From: Bradyrhizobium sp. NAS80.1
Lineage (GTDB): Bacteria > Pseudomonadota > Alphaproteobacteria > Rhizobiales > Xanthobacteraceae
NCBI RefSeq assembly: GCF_001908205.1
Contig: NZ_LGHL01000168.1
Coordinates: 1-39,859, forward strand
Reading direction: 5' to 3'
DNA length: 39,859 nucleotides
Program-made: the position numbers and the translations under genes
Shown here: positions 7,381-14,469 of the stretch, piece after piece
Layout of the letters: every line of letters starts with the position of its first letter
Numbering within the stretch: the first letter of the stretch is position 1
The notes under the pieces: generated by a model
The model's input: only the letters and a program-made list of their open reading frames with translations
Databases searched by the model: none
What the model was told of the DNA's origin: nothing

Positions 7381-9318
7381 TTAGTTGGACTTGGCATTCT
7401 CTTTGGCGTTCTCCGCCGTCGGCGATTCTGCCGGCGCGGGGCGCTTTCCGGTGCCGGTGATGCGCTCGATCGCGGAGCGCACGGCATCGCCCGCCTTGCG
7501 GTCCTTCAGCATGTCGAGCAGCGGCGCGGAGGCCGGCGAACGACGGATCAAGCTTTCCGGATCGGGGAAGATCAGGGGATCGTCCCAGGGACCCTGCACC
7601 ACGAAGGGTAATTCGAAGCCGGATGCGCTGTTGAGGCTCGCCACGCCCTTCATGTCGTATTCGCGCGTCGGCACCGAGGCGGTGCCGGTCATCGTGATCT
7701 TCGTCGCCGGCCCTTCGACGCGGATGTCCTCGGCGGTGGCGATACCGTCGGAGAACTTCACCGCGATGGTGAGCTTGTCGTAAGGAGTCGAGCCGTTGCG
7801 GAAATTGCCGCCGCCAGACAGCGGCCGCCGCTCGAGGCGCTTGAGGAGTTGCTCGGCGTTGAAGCCCGCGATCGCGCCGTCATGCCCGGTAACGGTGGCG
7901 CTGCCGTCGAGCGATTGCACGAGGCCAAACGGGCTCGAGCCGGAGGCGACGAGCGAGACGTTGATGTTGCCGCGGCCGGACAGCTTGTTGAGGCCGAACA
8001 GTTCGGAGGCGCAGGCCTGCAGGTCGACGTCGGTGAACTGGAATTGCGCCTTGATGTCGGCGACGGTATCGGAACGCGCGATGCCGAACGAGCCCTTGGC
8101 GATGCCGCCATAGACCTGGGCCTCGCCGACCGAGAGCGCCAGCGTGCCGTTGCGCAAATTGGCGCCGATCGCGGTGCGGCCGAGCTTCGTAGGCCCGACC
8201 GTCAGCCGCGCCGCCGACAGGCGCATGTCGAGATCGGTTGTCGACAATCCGTTGAGATCGAACAGCTGCCTGTTCCAGTCGCGGGCACCGCTCGCGAGCA
8301 GGCGGAAGGTCGAGATATAAGGTGTGAAGTCGAGCGCGTCGGCGGCGAGCGTGGCCTGGAGCGTCTGCCGGCCGTTATTGGCGTAGGTCATGACGCCTTC
8401 GGCGGTGTTGCCGTCGAGCTCGACATTGACATTGGTGAGCGCGATCGAGGCGCCCACGACATTGGCGCGCGCCTTCAGCGCGAAGCGGCCGAAGCCGCCG
8501 CTGCCGGGCTGCGGCTGGCCGGTCCAGCGCAGCGCGTTGCGCAAGGACGGGCTGTCGATGGTGAGCGTGCCTTCCATCATCGGGCTGGTGCGGTTGGCGA
8601 CGCTGCCGTCGAAGGCGAGCTTGAGCGGCGCGCTGGTGATCCGCGCCTTCAATCCCGAGCGGTCGCCGGAGAGGGCGGCGAGGAAGTCGGCGAAGCTGAT
8701 CGAGCCGTCGACGCGTTCGCCGCGCCAGTCGAACTGTCCGGTCGCGGCGAACGACCGCGAGATCGAGGGCCAGGCCAGCGACAGGTCGATGTCGCCGAAC
8801 TGCTCGGTGGCGTGCGTGGCGGCGTCCTCGTAATTCAGCACGCCGTCCTGGATCCTGATTTCGGAGAACGACATCTGGTTGTCGGACCCGGGCTTCATGG
8901 TGCGCGCAATGGTCTGGATGAAGGGAGTCCAGTTGCTCTCGCCATCCGGCTTCAGGCTGACATGAATGCGGGGCCGCAGCAGCGTCAGGTCGGCGATCTC
9001 GAACCGTTGCAGCAGCAGCGGCAGCAGCCGCAGATTGGCGGTGAGCACATCGACATGGAGTGCGGGGTCGCTGGTGCCACCGCCCTTGAGGCCGACGTCG
9101 TGGAAGGAGATGTAGCTCGCCAGCACCGAAATATCGATGCTGCCTGCGACATTGAGCTCGAGCCCGGTGACGTCCCGGATCTGCGCTTCCACCGCCTTGC
9201 GCAGCGCGTCGCGGTTGATGAGCCAGGAGGTCGCGATCAGGGCGATCAGCGCCACGCCGAGCAGCGCCGCGATCGGCGTCCCGAGGCGCTTCATTCCTTG
9301 GGCCATGGTCAATGGCAT
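7381..9318 (-). CDS. AsmA-family envelope protein
   Basis: AsmA-like proteins are inner-membrane anchored, extend into the periplasm and are linked to outer-membrane assembly or lipid movement. This one has 645 residues: a single N-terminal membrane segment (about residues 13-33, PIAALLGVALIALIATSWLI), then the AsmA N-terminal domain (LRKAVEAQIRDVTGLELNVA), a long beta-rich middle, and the AsmA-like C-terminal region with LSGRGNINVSLVASG and SLDGSATVTGHDGAI. The tail PAPAESPTAENAKENAKSN is low complexity and probably disordered. I used ATG 9318; in-frame ATGs at 9306 and 9294 are alternatives because no ribosome site is well spaced. It stands alone, divergent from the CoA transferase genes. 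Confidence 0.85.
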   Translation of the reverse strand: MPLTMAQGMKRLGTPIAALLGVALIALIATSWLINRDALRKAVEAQIRDVTGLELNVAGSIDISVLASYISFHDVGLKGGGTSDPALHVDVLTANLRLLPLLLQRFEIADLTLLRPRIHVSLKPDGESNWTPFIQTIARTMKPGSDNQMSFSEIRIQDGVLNYEDAATHATEQFGDIDLSLAWPSISRSFAATGQFDWRGERVDGSISFADFLAALSGDRSGLKARITSAPLKLAFDGSVANRTSPMMEGTLTIDSPSLRNALRWTGQPQPGSGGFGRFALKARANVVGASIALTNVNVELDGNTAEGVMTYANNGRQTLQATLAADALDFTPYISTFRLLASGARDWNRQLFDLNGLSTTDLDMRLSAARLTVGPTKLGRTAIGANLRNGTLALSVGEAQVYGGIAKGSFGIARSDTVADIKAQFQFTDVDLQACASELFGLNKLSGRGNINVSLVASGSSPFGLVQSLDGSATVTGHDGAIAGFNAEQLLKRLERRPLSGGGNFRNGSTPYDKLTIAVKFSDGIATAEDIRVEGPATKITMTGTASVPTREYDMKGVASLNSASGFELPFVVQGPWDDPLIFPDPESLIRRSPASAPLLDMLKDRKAGDAVRSAIERITGTGKRPAPAESPTAENAKENAKSN

Positions 9319-9581
9319 GTCCTGATCGGGTTGGTCGTTGGAGCCAGATGGGCGGGCCGGGAAACCTGCGTGCCCACGCCCAACCCCCGCAACTTGATCG
9401 GTTTTCTTGTCGCTTTCAAGGCCGCGGAACAGTTATGCCCACGGCGTGGGCAGCTTCTATCACCCAGGGGCTGAACGGAGAACCCCGTATCATTGACGGC
9501 TTCGGACGATTTCGCCTAATAATCGCCGCCAACTAAGGCGCGACGGCCTGCAAGCCGAAGGTTCACTCGAAGGTAATTTGC
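9319..9581. other. Divergent intergenic region, no gene seen
   Basis: 263 nt between the divergent AsmA-family and scoA genes must hold both promoters. I see no convincing hairpin, FixK-type box or small coding frame in it, and no promoter match strong enough to name. Confidence 0.4.
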
Positions 9582-10289
9582 ATGAACAAGGTCTATCCCG
9601 ACGCCAAGTCGGCTCTCGAGGGCGTTCTCAAGGACGGCATGATGATCATGTCGGGCGGCTTCGGCCTCTGCGGTATTGCCGAAGAGCTGTCGGACGCGAT
9701 CCGGGACTCCGGCGTCAAGGGCCTGACGGTGGTCTCCAACAATGCCGGCGTCGACGGCATCGGGCTCAGCCGCCTCTTGGAAACCCGGCAGATCAAGAAG
9801 ATGATCTCGTCCTATGTCGGCGAAAACAAGCTGTTCGCCCAGCAATTCCTCGCCGGCGAGCTGGAACTCGAATTCAATCCGCAGGGCACGCTGGCCGAAC
9901 GCATTCGTGCGGGCGGCGCGGGCATCCCGGCCTTCTACACCAAGACCGGCGTCGGCACGCTGATCGCCGAGGGCAAGGAAGTGAAGGAGTTCGACGGCGA
10001 GAAGTACCTGATGGAGCGCGGCCTGTTCGCCGACCTCGCCATCGTGCACGCCTGGAAGGGCGACACCGCCGGCAACCTCATCTATCGCAAGACCGCGCGC
10101 AACTTTAACCCGATGATGGCGACCGCCGCCAAGGTCACGGTGGCCGAGGTCGAGCATCTGGTCCCGGCCGGCGAGCTCAATCCCGACCACATCCACACGC
10201 CCGGTATTTTCGTGAAGCGCATCGTCGAGGTCGGCACGGCCAAGAAGCGCATCGAATTCCGCAACACCCGCCCGCGTACCGCCGCTTAA
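9582..10289 (+). CDS. scoA: Succinyl-CoA:3-ketoacid CoA transferase, subunit A
   Basis: Alpha subunit of the enzyme that moves CoA from succinyl-CoA to acetoacetate, the activation step for using ketone bodies and poly-hydroxybutyrate breakdown products. The 235-residue protein has the glycine-rich CoA-transferase opening MSGGFGLCGIAEEL at residues 23-36, the NNAGVDGIGL segment, FNPQGTLAERIRAGGAGIPAF at about 108-128, and the conserved LIYRKTARNFNP. The start ATG follows GAAGG. The subunit B gene begins 18 nt downstream. A related 3-oxoadipate CoA transferase (pcaIJ) is possible, but no aromatic pathway genes are nearby and the sequence fits ScoA well. Confidence 0.92.
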   Translation: MNKVYPDAKSALEGVLKDGMMIMSGGFGLCGIAEELSDAIRDSGVKGLTVVSNNAGVDGIGLSRLLETRQIKKMISSYVGENKLFAQQFLAGELELEFNPQGTLAERIRAGGAGIPAFYTKTGVGTLIAEGKEVKEFDGEKYLMERGLFADLAIVHAWKGDTAGNLIYRKTARNFNPMMATAAKVTVAEVEHLVPAGELNPDHIHTPGIFVKRIVEVGTAKKRIEFRNTRPRTAA

Positions 10290-10307
10290 GCGTATCAGGA
10301 GACTCAC

Positions 10308-10958
10308 ATGGCCTGGACCCGTGAACAGATGGCCGCGCGTGCCGCGAAGGAATTGCGCGATGGCTACTACGTCAATCTCGGCATCGGCATCCCGACGCTG
10401 GTCTCGAATTACATTCCCGAGGGCATGGACGTCAGCCTCCAGAGCGAGAACGGCATGCTCGGCATGGGCCCGTTCCCCTATGAGGGCGAGGAAGATGCCG
10501 ACCTCATCAATGCCGGCAAGCAGACGGTGAGCGAGCTGCCGTCAACCTCGTATTTCTCGAGCGCCGATTCCTTCGGCATGATCCGCGGCGGCCACATGGA
10601 TCTGTCGATCCTCGGCGCCATGCAGGTGGCCCAGAACGGCGATCTCGCCAACTGGATGATCCCCGGCAAGATGGTCAAGGGCATGGGCGGCGCGATGGAC
10701 CTCGTCGCCGGCGTCAAGCGCGTCGTCGTCGTGATGGAGCACTCCGCCAAGGACGGCGCGAAGCTGCTGAAGCAGTGCAACCTGCCGCTGACCGGCGAGC
10801 GCGTGGTCGACATGGTCGTCACCGATCTCGCCGTCTTCACCATCGACAAGCACGGCAACGGCGGCATGGCCCTGATCGAGCTCGCCGACGGCGTCACGCT
10901 CGACGAGGTCAAGGCCAAGACCGAGGCCGAATTCCGCGTCGCGCTGAAGAACACGTAA
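10308..10958 (+). CDS. scoB: Succinyl-CoA:3-ketoacid CoA transferase, subunit B
   Basis: Beta subunit, 216 residues, carrying the active-site glutamate in SENGMLGMGP (Glu47) that forms the enzyme-CoA thioester. Other family segments are LGIGIPTLV at about 24-32, GGHMDLSILGAMQV and GKMVKGMGGAMDLV. A strong AGGAGA precedes the ATG. It forms an operon with scoA. The role is cytosolic acetoacetate activation. A broken acetyltransferase gene starts 24 nt behind it. Confidence 0.93.
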   Translation: MAWTREQMAARAAKELRDGYYVNLGIGIPTLVSNYIPEGMDVSLQSENGMLGMGPFPYEGEEDADLINAGKQTVSELPSTSYFSSADSFGMIRGGHMDLSILGAMQVAQNGDLANWMIPGKMVKGMGGAMDLVAGVKRVVVVMEHSAKDGAKLLKQCNLPLTGERVVDMVVTDLAVFTIDKHGNGGMALIELADGVTLDEVKAKTEAEFRVALKNT

Positions 10959-10981
10959 AGGCTTCGCAAAAGGGGGCGTGC

Positions 10982-11618
10982 ATGACGGATACGGTCTGCG
11001 CGTCCCGGCGACGCCGATTTCATCGCACGAACCATCCTGTCGTCGCAGCGCGGCTACCGGTCGCGCGGCTGGTTCGACGTCGCGCTCGGCTGGCCTGAAG
11101 CGCAATGCCTCAACTTCGTTGCGCGCACCGCGACCGCACGTGCGGTGTCGATGTGGCACGTCTCGCAATTCCTCATCGCCGAGATTGACGGCAAGCCGGC
11201 GGCAGCGCTGTGCGCCCTGCCTGCGGCAGGCACCGGACCTGCGGCCTGGCGCGCGATCGAGGAAGTCGCGGCCGTGACCGGGCTTGCTGCGTCCGAGCTG
11301 GAAGCCATCCGTCAACGCGGTGCCTACACGCGCGCCTGCTGGGTTCAGGGCGGCGAGGGCGATTGGATGATCGAGCATGTCGCGACCGATCCCGCATATC
11401 GTGGCCGCGGCCTGGTGCAGGCGCTGATCGCGAACGCACTGGATAAGGGACGGGGGGCCGGCTTTGCCCGTGCGACGATATCGTTCCTGATCGGCAATGA
11501 TCCTGCCGAGCGCGCCTACGCCAAAGCCGGTTTTGTTCATGCGGAGGAGAAGCGGGAATCCGCGTTCGAAGCAATCATCGGCGCGCCCGGCTTTCGGATG
11601 TTTGCGCGCGCGATTTGA
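10982..11618 (+). pseudogene. GNAT-family N-acetyltransferase with a +1 frame break near its start
   Basis: GNAT enzymes transfer acetyl from acetyl-CoA to an amine; the substrate here is unknown. The frame ending at 11618 carries the GNAT fold, with EHVATDPAYRGRGLVQALI (acetyl-CoA loop RGRGL) and SFLIGNDPAERAYAKAGF. The same frame reads further upstream as GDADFIARTILSSQRGY, RSRGWFDVALGWPEAQ, up to a TGA at 10983, without any ATG, GTG or TTG before residue-like codon 11145. The only well-placed start, ATG 10982 behind AAAAGGGGG, is one base out of frame. Dropping one base at about 10997 gives MTDTVARPGDADFIA and a 211-residue protein. So either a recent frameshift or a sequence error. Position after scoAB suggests co-transcription. 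Confidence 0.7.
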
Positions 11619-11652
11619 TCGCCGCGCGCGAGCGGACGCGCGCGTCAATCTC

Positions 11653-11737
11653 GTCATTGCGAGGAGCCCTTGCGACGAAGCAATCCAGGCTGTCGTCGCG
11701 GAAAGATTCTGGATTGCTTCGCCGCGCTCGTGATGAC
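11653..11737. repeat. Palindromic intergenic repeat (GTCATTGCGAG type)
   Basis: The left arm contains GTCATTGCGAG and GAAGCAATCCAG; the right arm contains CTGGATTGCTTCG and ends GATGAC, forming a long imperfect hairpin. The same element type occurs at 26778-26888. It is followed at 11750-11812 by a second repeat-like stretch with CCCGGGTGTCGCTTCGCTCACCCGGG. Both lie between the convergent GNAT and nirV genes, where they may act as transcription stops. Confidence 0.75.
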
Positions 11738-11831
11738 GGCGAGTACCCCGCATGAGCGAAGTGATATGCGGGACGTTCCCGGGTGTCGCTTCGCTCACCC
11801 GGGCTACGCGGCTACACTGCCTTCATTCCGG

Positions 11832-12716
11832 CTACGACCTCGCCGCCCAAACCTTTCCCCACCGCGCCGACACGCTTGCGACCCATGATGGCTCCTCGCG
11901 CACCAGGCGGAAGCCGAGATTGGCGGGCGGCACGCCCTGCGCACAGCCGCCGGCACGGGCGTCGCGGATGAAGTCGGTGACATAGGCACGATGCGCGCCT
12001 TCGGCGACGCGCACGCCGCAATTCACCGTCGGACGGCCGGCATTGCCGGCTTCGTCGACGCGTGAACGAACGAAGCAAGTGGAGGTCCACTCCCAGACAT
12101 TGCCGGCGAGATCGGAAACGCCGTGCTCGTTCGGGCCGAACTTGCCGAACGGATAGGTCGTCGTGTCGGAGAGGTCGCGTTCGGATTCACGCTCATAGCG
12201 GCTGATCCAGCGCTTTGCAGGATCGTCTGCGTCCACCGACGCGCCGTCATCCCTGAATCTGGAGCCGGCCGCAAAGGCCCATTCCGCGTCGCTCGGCAGG
12301 CGGTAGTGCTGGCCGGTCTTGCGCGACAGCCAGCCTGCATAGGCTTCCGCATCGTGCCAGCTGACCTGCACGACGGGGCGATCGAGCGCGATCGCGACGC
12401 CGCGATCGAGCGCGCGGCAAGCGCCGTCCTGTACACAAAGCTGGTAGTCGGCGGAGGAGACCTGCTCACGCATGATGTGGAGTGGCCGATTGAAACGCAT
12501 CGCGCGCAGCGGAGCTTCGGCCTGCTGCCCGGCACGCGTGAAGTCGCCGGCCTCGCGATAGGACAGATTGCCCGGCGCGATCTTGACGATGGCCGGCTCG
12601 GTCGCGGTGCCGTGGTCCGCCATGTCCGAGACCAGCGGTGCAACAGCAATCGGTCCTGCGAGCCCCGCAGCGCAGGCCAGTGCCAGTTTCAGTTTGAATG
12701 CGATCAACATGGTCAT
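11832..12716 (-). CDS. nirV: NirV, SUMF1/FGE-domain protein associated with nitrite reductase
   Basis: NirV is encoded directly behind nirK in many denitrifiers; its exact job is unsettled, and a role in NirK maturation or function is usually proposed. The 294-residue protein has an N-terminal hydrophobic segment, then a formylglycine-generating-enzyme-like fold: QVSWHDAEAYAGWLS, YRLPSDAEWAFAAG, DLAGNVWEWTSTCF and NLGFRLVREE. The catalytic cysteines of true FGE are not at the usual C-terminal place (GFRLV rather than GFRC), so sulfatase-type activation is unlikely. An in-frame ATG at 12710, seven nt after GGGGA, may be the real start. It lies 46 nt behind nirK, beyond a terminator-like hairpin, so some read-through is expected. 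Confidence 0.85.
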   Translation of the reverse strand: MTMLIAFKLKLALACAAGLAGPIAVAPLVSDMADHGTATEPAIVKIAPGNLSYREAGDFTRAGQQAEAPLRAMRFNRPLHIMREQVSSADYQLCVQDGACRALDRGVAIALDRPVVQVSWHDAEAYAGWLSRKTGQHYRLPSDAEWAFAAGSRFRDDGASVDADDPAKRWISRYERESERDLSDTTTYPFGKFGPNEHGVSDLAGNVWEWTSTCFVRSRVDEAGNAGRPTVNCGVRVAEGAHRAYVTDFIRDARAGGCAQGVPPANLGFRLVREEPSWVASVSARWGKVWAARS

Positions 12717-12721
12717 TCCCC

Positions 12722-12753
12722 AAAAGAAGAAGGGGCCGGTGGTGGCCGGCCCC
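12722..12753 (-). terminator. Hairpin plus T-rich tract between nirK and nirV
   Basis: Stem GGGGCCGG/CCGGCCCC (12732-12739 with 12746-12753, 6-nt loop) is followed on the transcribed strand by TTCTTCTTTT. It begins 9 nt after the nirK stop. This is a rho-independent type signal; because nirV follows 6 nt later without its own visible promoter, it more likely attenuates than fully stops transcription. Confidence 0.75.
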
Positions 12754-12762
12754 TTGTCGCGT

Positions 12763-13860
12763 CTAGTTGGTGGCGGGAGCCGGTACCTCCGCAGGCGCTT
12801 TCACCTGGGTCATCAGATCGTCGTTCCACTTGCCTTCGATCTTGAAGTGCGCGGTGGCGCCGAGATCTGCGGCCTCGATCAGGTTATGCGTGACATAGGC
12901 GTAGATGCCGGGCTGCAGGAACTTGTACATCGCAGCCCCTGCCGAGCCGCCGCGGATGAACCAGGTCTCGAGTCCCGTCTCAGGTGCGTTGGAGAACTTG
13001 CCGGTCTCCCAGACATAGTCGCCATGGCCGCCGATCAGATGCGGACGGCTGTCGCGATTGGCCTGCGAATGCACGATCAGCACGTTCTCGCCGACCTTGG
13101 CCGTCAACGCGTTCTTGCCGGTGAGCGCGCCGACCTTGCCGTTGAACACGACCTGGGTGGGGATCAGCTTCTTCATCACCTCTTCAGTCTCGGTGAAGGC
13201 TTCGCCCGGCGAGTCGTAGGACTTGAAATTGCCCTTCTCGTCGCGCGGCACATACATGTCCTGCTCGCCGACATAGTAGACCTTGTCGTATTTCAGCACG
13301 TGACCCTTGCCGTCGTTGAGGCCGTCACGCGGCAGCACCATCACGGCGCCGTTCATGCCGGAGACGACATGCCAGGGGATCATCGGGCCGCCCGGTGCGC
13401 AGTGATAGACGAACACGCCTGTCCGCGTTGCCTTCCAGCGCAACAAGACCTGCTCGCCTGGATTGACTAGCGTGAGCTCGGCGCCGCCGAGCGCGCCGGT
13501 CGCGGAGTGGAAGTCGATATTGTGCGGCATGGTGTTGGTCGCGGGATTGACCAGCGTCAATTCGACATAGTCGCCTTCATGCACGACCATCAGCGGGCCC
13601 GGCATCGAGCCGTTGAAGGTCATGGCCTGGAAGGTGGTGCCCTTGTCGTCGATGACGACCTTCTTCTCCTGAACGGTGAGCGTGAACTCCATGATCTTGG
13701 GGCCCTGCGTCGTGGCCTGCTCGTGCGCATGCACGAAGGGCGGGGCGACCAGCTCGACCTTCTGCCGCGGGAGCTTGAGATCGTTGGCAGCGAAAGCGGG
13801 TGTCGCCAGCATCAGGGCGGTCGCGGCGGCGCTGATCAATGCGGCTCTGCGGGTGAACAT
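12763..13860 (-). CDS. nirK: Copper-containing nitrite reductase (NO-forming)
   Basis: Periplasmic enzyme reducing nitrite to nitric oxide, the defining step of denitrification. The 365-residue protein has a twin-arginine signal (FTRRAALISAAATALMLATP) and two cupredoxin domains. The copper ligands are visible: type 1 copper His113, Cys154, His164, Met169; type 2 copper His118, His153, His325. The catalytic Asp116 (NIDFH) and His279 (GGHGDYVW) are also present. I chose the ATG at 13860 because AAGGA stands eight nt before it; the in-frame ATG at 13869 is too close to that site. A FixK/NnrR-type box lies 69-82 nt upstream. A terminator-like hairpin and nirV follow. Confidence 0.97.
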   Translation of the reverse strand: MFTRRAALISAAATALMLATPAFAANDLKLPRQKVELVAPPFVHAHEQATTQGPKIMEFTLTVQEKKVVIDDKGTTFQAMTFNGSMPGPLMVVHEGDYVELTLVNPATNTMPHNIDFHSATGALGGAELTLVNPGEQVLLRWKATRTGVFVYHCAPGGPMIPWHVVSGMNGAVMVLPRDGLNDGKGHVLKYDKVYYVGEQDMYVPRDEKGNFKSYDSPGEAFTETEEVMKKLIPTQVVFNGKVGALTGKNALTAKVGENVLIVHSQANRDSRPHLIGGHGDYVWETGKFSNAPETGLETWFIRGGSAGAAMYKFLQPGIYAYVTHNLIEAADLGATAHFKIEGKWNDDLMTQVKAPAEVPAPATN

Positions 13861-13928
13861 CGGAAGCATCCTTCATGTGAAAGGGTTTTGATGACGGATG
13901 CAGTGTGCGCCGATCTTGGCAAGAGTGT

Positions 13929-13942
13929 TTGCGCTGCGACAA
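13929..13942 (-). promoter_or_regulatory. FixK/NnrR-type box upstream of nirK
   Basis: TTGCGCTGCGACAA (TTG-N8-CAA) is centred about 75 nt before the nirK ATG at 13860. With an activator site at -41.5 the transcript would start near 13894 and have a leader of about 34 nt. Bradyrhizobium nirK is known to depend on the FixK2/NnrR cascade. Confidence 0.75.
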
Positions 13943-14003
13943 GCTTTTGCCGGATTCACCTCCGGTAAAGTCCTTAAGAAATTTGCCGAAGATAAATTCG
14001 GCG

Positions 14004-14065
14004 ATGCGAACGACATCGCCGCACGTCGTGCGACGTCAGTCGCGGCAACGGCAAATCGTTCGCAT
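14004..14065. repeat. Nested inverted repeats between the small membrane gene and nirK
   Basis: Outer arms ATGCGAACGA (14004-14013) and TCGTTCGCAT (14056-14065) are a perfect 10-bp inverted repeat; between them CGCACG-T-CGTGCG forms a second palindrome. A third one, GCCGAA/TTCGGC, stands beside it at 13985-14002. On the minus strand this follows the 68-residue gene and precedes the nirK box, so it could end that transcript. No U tract is seen. Confidence 0.5.
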
Positions 14066-14104
14066 GTTCAGCTGCGTTGAATTGTAAATGTATGGATGCT
14101 TCGA

Positions 14105-14311
14105 CTAGAGCAGCTGGATCGCAATCCAGACCGTGCCCCAGATCGCAAGCGACAGCGCGGCAAACACAGTGGCCATGATCGCCAGGATGCGCACGATATA
14201 ACCGGCGCCGGCGGTGGGCGCGGCAGGAACGGGACGAAAATCGTCAAAGCGCGGGATAGGGCCGCGAACGCCGGTAAGCCAGAGAACGAGATCGAGCGCG
14301 AACGACGCCAT
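14105..14311 (-). CDS. Small two-helix membrane protein of unknown function
   Basis: 68 residues. Hydrophobic segments are at about residues 3-14 (SFALDLVLWLTG) and 39-67 (IVRILAIMATVFAALSLAIWGTVWIAIQLL), joined by a proline- and arginine-containing loop. The second is clearly membrane-spanning. I do not recognise a named family. The ATG follows GGAGATAGGCC, a reasonable ribosome site. It is divergent from hemN and shares the 158-nt gap holding a FixK-type box centred 66 nt before its start, so low-oxygen or NO control is likely. Its position between hemN and nirK suggests a role linked to denitrification or heme, which is inference only. Confidence 0.7.
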   Translation of the reverse strand: MASFALDLVLWLTGVRGPIPRFDDFRPVPAAPTAGAGYIVRILAIMATVFAALSLAIWGTVWIAIQLL

Positions 14312-14370
14312 GGCCTATCTCCGGGGGCAACGATTGAACGTCACCATGGGCCCAATCCGGCGCTCAGACT

Positions 14371-14384
14371 TTGAGCAAGCGCAA
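14371..14384. promoter_or_regulatory. FixK/FNR-type box between hemN and the small membrane-protein gene
   Basis: TTGAGCAAGCGCAA fits the Bradyrhizobium FixK2 consensus TTG(A/C)-N6-(T/G)CAA exactly. Its centre is about 92 nt before hemN and 66 nt before the divergent small gene, so it could serve both. A hemN gene of Bradyrhizobium is an established FixK2 target. Confidence 0.8.
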
Positions 14385-14469
14385 GGCCGCCGGTCCGAAA
14401 ACGGGTAATCCAATGCCATCCGGGATTTGCCGCGGCCCCGTGCGGCATCGATTTACGAATGGATAGGAC

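Noticed and set aside
7849..9474. Open frame of 541 codons on the plus strand
   Set aside because: Antisense shadow of the AsmA-family gene, no recognisable domain.
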